From Hypoxylon rubiginosum (Eukaryota > Ascomycota > Sordariomycetes > Xylariales > Hypoxylaceae), in contig CADCXA010000025.1 in NCBI GenBank assembly GCA_902806565.1, positions 1,364,001 through 1,428,000 of the forward strand: a DNA stretch of 64,000 bases, written 5' to 3'. Under the pieces are notes generated by a model. It searched no databases. It was not told the origin of the DNA and worked only from the letters and a program-made list of their open reading frames with translations. The position numbers and the translations under genes are program-made. This document shows, one piece after another, positions 37,529 through 47,782 of this stretch (position 1 is the first letter of the stretch; each line of letters starts with the position of its first letter).

Positions 37529-38815
37529 TATATTATTTACGTTAAATAAATTAGTTATTTTAAATAATGTTTTATTAATTAATATAAATAAAGTTAATAT
37601 TAAAATAATAAATAAAATTAATAAAATAAAGCGGTTATTTATTATAAAAAAAATAAAACAATTAAATTATTAATAAATTAATAAAATAATAAAATTATAA
37701 GTTTATATAATCGCTTATTAATATTATATTAAAAAAGAAAATAATAAATTAATAATTATATTAATAATAAAAATAAAATAATATAAGTTTTTTCATTATT
37801 TTATTTAATATATATTTTTTAATATAATTAAAAATAACTAATATTAAAATTTTATATTATATAAAACTTATAGTTTATAATTTATAATTTTAACTTATTA
37901 ATAATATTGTTTTAAAATTTAAATTTAACAAATAAATAATTTATATTAAAACCGAATTTTAAATAAAGTTTATTTAAAAAATTAATATAATAAAAAAAAA
38001 AAATTTTAGTTAATTATAATTACTAGTTATAATATTATAATAATAAGTAATTTATTTAATAAAAATATAATAAAATATAATATATATATTATTTATATAT
38101 TTATATATTAAAAAGTTATTACGATTTTATTAATAAAATAAATAATAACTTTTTTTTTACCGTTTATTTATTTATTTTTAATAAGTAAAACTAATAAAAA
38201 CTTAAATAATTTTATATTAAACCCAGGTTTATAATATAATAATAAAAACTAAAAAAGTTATTTTAATTTAAATTAATATATAAATTTAAACTTTAATATT
38301 AACTTAAAATAATAAATATTATTTTTATTTAAATTATTTAAAACATTATTAATTTAAATATAAATTATAATAATAAGTTTTATTAAATCTTTTTTATATT
38401 TTATTTATTATTTATATTTAATAATAATATATTATATATTTACGTATAATTAACTTTTAAAAATCTAATATAATTAACTTAATTTTTAATTTATTTAAAA
38501 ATAATAACAAGTTTTTAATTTTTAAAAAACCAGTTTAATTAAAATAAATTAAATTTAAATTACTTTTATTTAAAAGTAATTAATTTAATAATAATTTATT
38601 ATTTTTAAATAACTTAAAATATTATATAATTATAATAAGAAAATAAAAAAAAAAAAAAAATATTTAAAAAATATAAATAAAAATAAATATAATAATAAAA
38701 GTAAATATAAAAAAAAAACTAAAAGTAAAAAAAGAAATAAAAGTAAGAAATAAAGGAAAATACCGGCGTAAAATAAACTAAAAATCTTATATATAAAATT
38801 ACGTTTTATAAATTT

Positions 38816-38903
38816 AAAAAGCCACGGTTTTTATTTTTTTTTAAAAATAATATAATTAAAAAAAATATTAATTTATTTATTAAAAAAAAAAACGTGGCTT
38901 TTA
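38816..38903. repeat. Inverted repeat around GCCACG in the AT block
   Basis: AAAAAGCCACGGTTTTT at the left is matched in inverted orientation by AAAAACGTGGCTTTT at the right, about 60 bp apart and differing by one base. A third copy of GCCACGGTTT lies near 33960. Confidence 0.6.
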
Positions 38904-41417
38904 ATATTAAGTTAATTTTAATTAAAATGTTATTTATATTTACTAATATTTTTAAAACTTTTAATATTATTTTAAGGTTAAAAATAATTATTATTATTAA
39001 GTAATTATTATAATATAATATAAATATTTATAAGTGTAATATTAATTTATTATTAATTAAATTATTAATTTATTTAATATAAATAATATTAAAACTAATT
39101 ATAAAGTTTAAAAATACCAAGTAATTTTAAGATTTATATATTATAATTATTTTAAATAAGTTATTTTAATAAATATTATAAATATATATAAATAAAAAAT
39201 TAACATGTTATTATTTAAATTTATTAAATTAATTAGTGTAAATAAATTTAAAACTAATTAAAAAGCTTATAAATATTAAATAATTATTAATAATTTTAAT
39301 AATAAATTATTAAATAATAATTAAAATGTTTTATAATTTTAAAATATAATAATAATATTTTTTTTTAAATATAATATTTATTAGTAAATAAAATTATTTA
39401 AAACTAAATATTATAAAAGTTTTATTAATAAATAATAAAAACTAATAAATGTTAATATTATAATAACTAGGTTAAAAAATAATAACTAAGTTAAATATTA
39501 TATTTTTAAATTTTAAAATATATATTAATATATTTATTAATATTTTTATTTTATAAATAAAATAATAAAAAAGTTATTATAATAAAGTTATTATTTTAAT
39601 ATTAATTTATAACGTTAATATTAATTGGTTTTTATAATTATTTATTTTAATAATAAGTTAATTTTTAATTTTTTAAAAATAAAAATAACTTAATTTTAAT
39701 TATGTTATAAATTTATATTTTATTTATAGTTTATTATATTTTTTTTTAGTAGTTTTTAAATGTTAATATTATTATAAATAATTTATTAAATAATTATTTA
39801 TTTTATTTTTATTGTTTTTTTTTTTATAAGGTTTATAAAAATATTTTACTTAAAAAAAATAAAAATAAAAACTAATTTATTTATAAATAATTTATAATTA
39901 TTATCGTATTTAAAAAACTAAATATAATAATAAAATTTTATATAATATATATAAATATTTTAATATTAAATACGTTTATAAAAAAATTTTTAATATAAAT
40001 AAAACCGATAAATTTAATATAAATAAAATTAATAAAAACTTAGTAATTAAAATATATATATTTTTTATTAATATATATATAAATTATATATAAATTATTA
40101 CAGTTTTAATTTTATAAAAAAATATATAAAAAAATGTTATTAATTTTAAACTTATTTTTTTTAAACAATTAAATTATAATAAGTTTAATATATTATTAAC
40201 TTTTATTTAAATTAATAACTTATTTAATAATAATAATATATAATAATAATTTTTTATAAGTTTTTTTAAATATTAAAATAATTATAACTTAATATTATAT
40301 TAATATTATATATAATAATAATAAAACTTAATTATTATAATTATTATATTAAATTAATTATAATTTTTTTAATATTTTATTTAATGATTTTATTTTTAAA
40401 AATAAAATTTTTTATTTTATTTAATAATTTTAAATATATTATAAGTTATTTATATTTAAATAATTTTATACGACTTTTTTTAAAATATAAATATTTTTTT
40501 ATTATTAAATAATAAATTATAATTATAGTTTTAAAATAATTATTATATTTTTTATTATATTTTATTAGTTTTAAATAAAATTTAAATATAAGAAAAACGC
40601 TACGGAATATTTTTATAAATTATTTTAAAAAAAAAATATTAATTTATAAAATAACTTTTTATTTATATAAATAATATATATTTTAATAATTAATTACTTA
40701 TAGTTAAATATTAAAATTAAAATAAGGTTTTTTTTAAAACGTTAAAATATAAAATAAATAAATTAATATAAAAGTTAAATATATAATAAAATAATAAAAT
40801 AAATATATATATATTTATTTTTAATTATATAATAATATAATTTCTTTTTTATATAATAATTAATAAATTAATAAATATATTTATATTTTATAGTTATATA
40901 TAAATAAGCGTTAATATTTTTTAAAATTATTTATAAATATTATATAATATATTTTAATATTTTTATTTCTTAAATTAAAATTAAATAAGTTTGGTTTTTT
41001 TTCTAATTTTAATTTTATTTATTTAATTTATAAAAAATATATATAATTTATATTATATTTAAATTAAAAAACATTATTTTTAGGTTATAAAATACTATTT
41101 TTAGGTTATAAAAACATAATATTAAATATATATTTATTAAAAATACCTAGTTTAAAAAATATTATTAAAATTTTAAAAACTATAATAAAAATAATAATTA
41201 AAATGTTAATAATATTTTAAAAAATATTTTAATTAAAAAGTAATATAATATTAAACTTATATTTATTAAATATATTTATTTAAAAAAATAACATTAAAAT
41301 TTTATAAATTTTAATAATAATAACAATAAAAATATTTTAAAAAATATATATATAAAAAAATAACGTTTAAATTATTTAAATTAAAATCACGATAATAATA
41401 ACTTTGATATTATTAAT

Positions 41418-41535
41418 TTAAACTTTTTTATTTTTTTTAAAAATAACTTTAATTTTATTTTTTTTAAAAATAACCCCGGTTTTATTTTTTTTAAAAATAA
41501 CTTTAATTTTATTACTTTTAAAAATAATTTTAATT
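41418..41535. repeat. Minisatellite, about 4 copies, in the AT block
   Basis: Units of TTTTAAAAATAACTTTAATTTTA spaced about 30-37 bp apart. One copy keeps CCCCGG where the others have CTTTAA. Confidence 0.7.
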
Positions 41536-44299
41536 TTAATTAAAACTAAGTAATAACTTTTAATTAAGATTTTAAAAAAAAAGATTATTTTTTATTTTAC
41601 TACGTTTTACTTAATATAAATTATTTTCTTAGTAATAAAATAAAAAAGCCGGTTATTATAAATATTAATAAATTTTTTTAATATATAATTTAAATTTTAA
41701 TTAAAATTAAATAATTAAAAATAAATAACATTATAATAAAAATAATAACTAATTAAAATATATAATTTATTTTATTAAATATAAAAAGCTAATTAATAAT
41801 ATATTAATAATTTTATATAAAATAAATAATTTATTTATATATATATTAAAAAAGTTATAATTATATTTATTAAAATTTTAATTTTATATTAAAAACTATA
41901 GTTAATTATAAAAGTTTATTTTAAGTTATTTTATATTTAATTATAATAAAGTTTTAATATTATTAATAAGTTATTTATATAATAATAATTAATATTATTT
42001 TATTTTTAAAATATATTTATATATTTTATAAAAAAAATAAAAACATATTTTAATAATATATTATATTATTTAAATATTTAAATAACGCTTATATTAATTA
42101 TTATTATAATTTTAATAATTATAAATACTTTTATAAATTTAATATATATTAATTTTTTAAGTATTTTTAATAATTATTAATATATTATATAAATATAAAT
42201 AAACGTGGTAAATTATAAACTATATTTATCGGTATGTTTATTTTTTATTAATTTAAAAGAAATTATTTAATATTTAATTTTAAAAATTATATATAATTTA
42301 TTAAAAAGAATTTATTATATATAATATAAAACTTTAAATTATTAATAATAATAAATGTTTATATAATAATAATTATTATATTAAATAAAATAATAATTAA
42401 GTTTAATAAAATAAAAAAAAAGAAATAAAAATAACCAGGTTAAAATAAAAATAAGTTATTAAAGTTTAATAAATATTAAATATATATTATTAATATATTT
42501 TAAATATATTAAAAAAATACATTTCTTAATTAAAATTTAAAGTTATAAAAAAATATATTTCCTTATAATATTAATTTAAATTAATTTTAATATAATATTA
42601 ATATATATATATATTTATAATTTTCCTTATAATTTATTTAATTATTATTTTAAAATAATTATAAAAATAATAATAATAAAAATTCTATATTAATATATAA
42701 AATTATAATTTTTATTTACTAGTTAAATAAAAATAATATTATTTATTAATATATTAATTTATTAAATTATTATTTTAGGTTTTTTTATTAATATAAAAAT
42801 TAATTAAACTATATATTTTTTTATATAATATAACTAACTTTTAAAAACATTTAATAATTTATTTTTAATAAATAACCTTATTATTATAAATATTAAATAT
42901 ATTATAATTATTAAAAATTTTAACGATTTTTATTATTATTTTATAATAATTAAAAAACATTATTTATAAATAAAAACTTTAAATAACTTATAAATAATTA
43001 ATAAATATATTTTTTTTTATTATTTTAAAATAAATTATTATATATATATAAAATAAAATTATTATAATATAATAACGGTAATATTTTTTATAATATTTAT
43101 AATATTATATATTATATATTATATTTTATTTAAAAATATTTAAAATAATAATAATTAAAATAATAATATAAATTAACGCTTATTTTATATTTATTTTAAA
43201 ACTTTAAAACTTATATTAATAAATATATTTTTAAATCGGTTTTAGTTTTTAATATATATTATTATATAAATAAAAATAATAAGTTATATTATTTTTTATT
43301 ATTATAACTTAATAATATATTCTTTTTTTTAAAATTTATTATTATTTAATAAATAATTATTTAGTTATTTTTAAATTTAAATATTAAATATTTTTTTATA
43401 ATAAACTATTATAATTATAATAATTTATAAATTTTATTAAAACTTAAATTTTATTATATTAATTTAACTTTTATTATTTAAAAAATATTATAACTTTTAA
43501 AATAATAATATTAAATATTTATATTATTAAAAATATTAAAAATAAACAATAAATTTTTTTATTTAATAGGTTTTTTTATTTATTATTTTTATATATATAA
43601 AAATGTTTATAATTATTAAATTTATAATTTTTTATATAATAATATTTTAATTTTTTTTATTATTTAAATAATTTTATAATAAATTTATTATATATAAATT
43701 AATTTAATTTAATATAATTATTTATTAAATTTAAATTTATTAAATTTAAAAATATAAATAAATATATAAAAGTTTTTAATTATAATAAAAACTATTATAT
43801 TATTATTATAAAATATAAATTTAAAATAAGTTATATTATTTTTTATAAATATATTATATAATTTATTTTTAATTATATAAAAAAAAATTTTATTAATTTA
43901 AAAAAATTTATAAATATTAAATATATAAAATATAAACTAAATAAGTTTTTTTTTTATAAAAACATATATTTTTTTATAAATAATAAATTTTAAATTTTAA
44001 AAATATAATATTTATTATTTTTAATATTATTAACGCTTTTAATATTTTAAATATATAAAATTAAATAAAACTATATAAATAAAAAAGTTATTTAAAAAAT
44101 AAAAAAAACGTGATTAAATATAATAAAAATAAATAACTTTAAATATATTAATTATTTAAATATTAAGATTTTTTAATAAAGGATTAAATTTAAATAATTT
44201 AAATATTAATTAATTTAAATTTAAAATAAATTTTTTAATATTATAAAATTATTAAGTTATTTTTATTTAATTAATATAATAAGTTTATTATAATATTAT

Positions 44300-44413
44300 A
44301 ATAAATTTATAAAAATTTAATAAATTTATAAAAATTTAATAAATTTATAAAAATTTAATAAGTTTATAAAAATTTAATAAATTTATAAAAATTTAATAAG
44401 TTTATAAATTTAT
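44300..44413. repeat. 19-bp minisatellite, about 6 copies, next to the right inverted repeat
   Basis: Six tandem copies of AATAAATTTATAAAAATTT, differing only by A/G changes in two copies, directly inside the right inverted repeat. Similar but less regular ATAAATTTATTAATAAATTT sequence lies inside the left repeat at about 22620-22680. Confidence 0.85.
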
Positions 44414-44432
44414 AATTTATTAAAAAAAAAAC

Positions 44433-44566
44433 AATATTAAAATTATAATATAAATTTAATAATATATAATATTTTTTTTTATAAAATATATAACGTTAAA
44501 TTTCTTATAATTATAAGGTAAATATAATATTAAAACTATAATATTTAATATAAAAAAAATACAGAC
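44433..44566 (-). repeat. Right terminal inverted repeat of the AT-rich block
   Basis: 134 bp. Read on the minus strand it begins GTCTGTATTTT and ends TTTTAATATT, matching 22447-22578. Nine of the ten substitutions between the two copies are C/T or G/A, in both directions, as expected if each copy decayed on its own by RIP. Confidence 0.85.
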
Positions 44567-45902
44567 TATTAAACGTAAAGCACCGGCCCAGGCGGTATAT
44601 AATAGCCCTTATTTATATAACCTTATAGCCTTGGTAGCAACTCGGAGCCTGGCAAATCTTTTTTCCATTTTTTCCGGGGGGAGGGGGGGCCTTAAGGCCC
44701 CCCCCCCTCCCCCCGGACCCCCCACCCCCTCCCGCCCCTCTGCTTTCTTTTCAATTCCCTTTGCTTTCTTTTTAATTGGCTCTTATTTTCTTTTTATAAA
44801 GTGCGTATGGGCCAGTATGTGGTTGAGGTTTTATTTTCCTATTTGGGCGGCGGGCTCCCATAGAAAAAAAACACGACACAATAACCCTCGTAAACTCGGG
44901 CACATTGGCGGGGTTGGCGGTTTTGGTTCTTATGGTCTACCTTAAAAACACCAAGCAAAAATTGATTGTGCAAAATTTATTCGGGCAAGAATTAGGTGGG
45001 GGTGCGCACAGCCACATTTTCCACAACTTTCCGTCACTAGCCACCCCCTGAGCCCTGTACTACATGGAGGTATCTTATCGTCGTGGGAATCTATGGTAAA
45101 AAACGTTCTATAGAAACCGATCTACTATGTAATAATGCGAAGCACCACACACAGCCGTGCAACCCAACGACTCGTAAGCAGAGTTGCGCGACTTTACTGG
45201 TGGCACGCCGCGATGGTTCACGAGAACAGTAGGTAGGTCAGGCCCCGCGTTACGAAGTTGGCGGTTACGAAATAGTCGGTAGCAGATCTTGGCACGGAAA
45301 GGGCAGGTAACATCTAGTGCCGATCTGCCGCCCCCCGAACGAGCTGAGCCGCTCCGTCCAATCACGTCGCCAAGGTGCGCTATCGTGGCCGCACTCAGCA
45401 CGCCCGTCCCTATTCCCGGGTTGCCCTTTTCATATACCGGGGGACTGATATGTCCCAGACTACCTAGGTAGCCAACCTCTTCCGGGAAATGGGGCTAGCA
45501 GGAAACCAACCAGCGCCGCCGACGGCTGTCGATACTGCCGGCACGCGTAGTCCAAAGGGGAAGGCAGGTATCGTCACACCCTGGATAGGCCCGGGGCTAC
45601 CCCGTACAACATGTTCTTCCCCCCGTGTCTAGGGCCATGTTCCACAGCGTTAGTAATGCCGAATGTTTCGCATGAAGCTCTCGCAAGCGCTGCGGTCCAG
45701 TGGTTTGACCCATCTGTCCAGTCAAGGGCATTAGATTGGATATTCACATGCTAGCCTGAGTTGCGCGTTGCTCGGTCTCTGTTGTAAGTGCTTGTAAGTT
45801 AGGCGTATTTAAGGAACCATTGATCTCTACCCCTTAACCGCGGACCGAGATCGTCGTCGCCTCCTCACATTGAGATAACTTCCAACGTCAATTCCGCCCA
45901 CC
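44567..45902. other. Right flank of the AT block, intergenic
   Basis: Base composition returns abruptly to normal at about 44,570. A G-run/C-run palindrome is at 44674-44716, followed by a CT-rich tract with repeated TGCTTTCTTTT. The open frame at 44631-44945 reads through the palindrome as Gly/Pro runs and is not accepted as a gene. Frames at 45108-45471 on both strands overlap and have no motif. TACCTAGGTA is at 45461-45470. The last 100 bp are probably the RNase promoter and leader. Confidence 0.5.
44674..44716. repeat. GC palindrome with G6-A-G7 and C10-T-C6 arms
   Basis: The left arm CC-G6-A-G7-CCTT and right arm AAGG-C10-T-C6-GG are reverse complements apart from three extra C in the right arm, meeting at TTAA with no spacer. 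It lies about 107 bp outside the AT block. It could form a cruciform, a G-quadruplex or an i-motif. Confidence 0.9.
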
Positions 45903-46515
45903 ATGTTCGGCTCAAAGGTACGTCCAGTGATTCATTAGGTACCTAGACATGTCACAGATTGCATGTGGTCGGGTAGTCCTAATCAGACTCGTCTATCTTT
46001 AGTTAGCGAACATGAAGGACTAACAAATTCTAAATAGATCGTTTCCGCCGTTCTCGTAGCGGCCGTGTCCGTATCGGCTCTTGTCGTAGAAAAGGTTGTT
46101 CCAAGAGAAGACTGCGTTGCCACGTGTGGCTCGGTATGCTACTGGCAGTCAGACATCGACGCGGCCGTGAAGAAGGGCTACAGCTTGTATCAGTCAGGAC
46201 AAACGCTTGGTACGTCCAGTCGCATCCCACAATTCTTCTCTACAAGCGTATTTGGCTGCCTAGGACTAGCTGTTGATCTGTTTCCCTTATACAATAGGCT
46301 CGGACGACTATCCTCACCAATATAACGACTACGAGGGCTTCGACTTCCCCGACCCGGCTCCCTGGTACGAATTCCCCATCCTGAGCAGCTTCGACGTTTA
46401 CAGTGGGGGAAGTCCAGGCGCGGACCGGGTCGTTTTCAATAACGCCGGTAGCTATCAGGCCTCCATCACGCACACGGGTGCTAGTGGCAACAACTTCGTT
46501 GCGTGTAAGACTTAG
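45903..46515 (+). CDS. Secreted guanyl-specific ribonuclease, N1/T1/F1 family
   Basis: Exons 45903-45917, 46038-46209 and 46298-46515 give 134 residues; introns of 120 and 88 bp. The first exon holds only MFGSK; the signal peptide continues in exon 2 ([16 protein letters not shown]). The mature enzyme is about 100-110 residues. The catalytic set of microbial guanyl RNases is complete: His in HQYNDYEGF, Glu in WYEFPI, Arg in ADRVVF, His in [11 protein letters not shown]. Cys residues (CVATCGSVC and a C-terminal C) fit the family's disulfides. The enzyme cuts single-stranded RNA after G, outside the cell. Close relatives include nutritional RNases and secreted effectors; sequence alone does not separate them. 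It is the first gene beyond the AT-rich block. Confidence 0.93.
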
Positions 46516-47254
46516 TTGCGTGTACTTAGGTCTTACGTGACGTTAATGGATGATGTTGATTTGCTAGTTTATCTTAGAGCCAACGTTGTACATACAATCT
46601 ACTACAGCCCTATACGCCCCTGATTGCGCCCCCTTCGCTTGGCTCGTTCAGACCTTTCTTCGTTCTTTCGTTCCTACAGTGCTCGTGTCCAAGCGTCCAC
46701 ATGCTCTTGATTGACCTTGTATTTCCTTGCCACCTCTGCTGTCTCTGCCGCTCTGGCTTCCATAACGGCGGCCTTCTCCGCAGTCGTGGGCGCATGATAG
46801 CACATAATCAAGCTATGGTGGAGGACTTAGATGCAGTATCTGAGGATCGTAGTCTGCGACAGCAGCTCTGCCGTATCGAACACCAAAGCAACCTCGCGAG
46901 GCCAAACGAGCAAAGCTGGAAGCTCAACGAGAGCAAAACTAACTTGAACGGCGCGCGGAGAGGGACTGTGAATTGGATGAGCTGGTTAATGGATTCCTGG
47001 TTGAATGAGATAACCCCCCCAACAGCCAAACACACTTGTGGCACGCGTTCTCGGGCGATACATGACAATTATGTCCGTATATGCTGCGGCTGCTTTGTGG
47101 AAGCCCTTTAAAAAGTACATCGCATGAGGGATGAAGAGATATACTTGGAGGATTTTGCTAACCTCGTTCGTGTTGGCATTATATTCCCGAATAACCCGTA
47201 GGCTCGGCCGTTAGCCATATAACTGGTAGTTATTCGAAAATGGCACCGGAATAG
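46516..47254. other. Intergenic with possible coding relics
   Basis: The minus strand at about 46800-46620 reads as a charged helical segment with AEVARKYKVNQEH, interrupted by a stop, then basic sequence (ERKNEERSERAKRRGR). The plus strand at about 46890-47010 reads REAKRAKLEAQREQN, a stop, then LERRAERDCELDELV. These look like pieces of decayed coding sequence but give no intact frame, so no gene is called. Confidence 0.35.
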
Positions 47255-47782
47255 TTACACTAATGACGTTGCGGGTGTGGTAAAGGTGAGTGAAATTTGC
47301 CATATTCGTTCATATCTTTCTGGAACTTGTCGCATCGTTTCAGAATCTCCCCGTGGTCGGTGACTTAAGAAAGGTGGCCTCGAAGAGCATCCGTACGCTC
47401 TTGGGTCCGTGGGCGGGCCCTCCGCGCCCATGTCCTGCCACGCGCGGACCTCGAAGTCGGTCGGGCACCATGGGCAGCGCCCGCGCACGTCGTCGTCCTC
47501 GGTCCGGCGGTCGACCTGCGCGATCTCGAGCGCCTCGTCGACCGTATCCTCGAGCATCCGGTTGTAGTTGCGCTGGTCGCCGCCGTAGTACCGTACATAT
47601 TGCGGTACTCCTCGTCGCAGAACTCGGTGTGAGGGCAGATAGCCAGGTCGTCGAGGCTTTGACAAGTTCTCTTGGGTGACCGAGTTTTGGTTAAACTCTT
47701 TCAACTTTACTGGGTTGGCAAGGATATCACCATAGCCTAGTCCCAGATTGATGGCTATGGCATCCACCATACTAAAGGGCAT
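47255..47782 (-). pseudogene. Possible gene relic (CPTDF-type fungal hypothetical)
   Basis: An open frame of 175 residues on the minus strand. The part around CPWCPTDFEVRAW, preceded by ALEIAQVDRRTEDD, resembles the Cys-plus-PTDF segment of large unnamed or F-box-type fungal proteins. The first third (MVDAIAINLGLGYGDILANP) and the last 50 residues do not look continuous with it, and another minus-strand frame overlaps at 47365-47598, as if a base had been gained or lost. No full-length gene with introns could be built. I take it as a truncated or decayed copy; the family link is a guess from one motif. Confidence 0.3.

Larger units (their letters stand above)
22447..44566. mobile_element. 22.1-kb RIP-type AT-rich block bounded by inverted repeats
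   Basis: Most 60-base lines that I counted contain only about 2-5 G or C. The block has no credible coding frame: stops fill all six frames, and the one longer frame (27893-28087 minus) is Asn/Phe/Ile/Lys low-complexity. In the lines I read, CpA and TpG are scarce and the few remaining C are mainly in CT or CG, as expected after RIP (CpA to TpA on both strands). The edges are sharp and carry about 133-bp inverted copies of one sequence. It may be a single large element with terminal inverted repeats, a nest of RIPed elements, or a centromere-like region built from them. No transposase or polymerase remnant can be read, so the family is unknown. Internal minisatellites are listed separately. 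Confidence 0.75.

Noticed and set aside
22447..44566. Mitochondrial DNA insertion as the source of the AT-rich block
   Set aside because: No rRNA, tRNA or respiratory gene similarity can be read, and the composition is far more extreme than fungal mitochondrial coding DNA; inverted ends with transition-type differences fit RIP better.
44631..44945. Open frame of 104 codons over the GC palindrome
   Set aside because: It has no ATG at its start, its Gly and Pro runs are simply the translated G- and C-runs, and the rest shows no family features.
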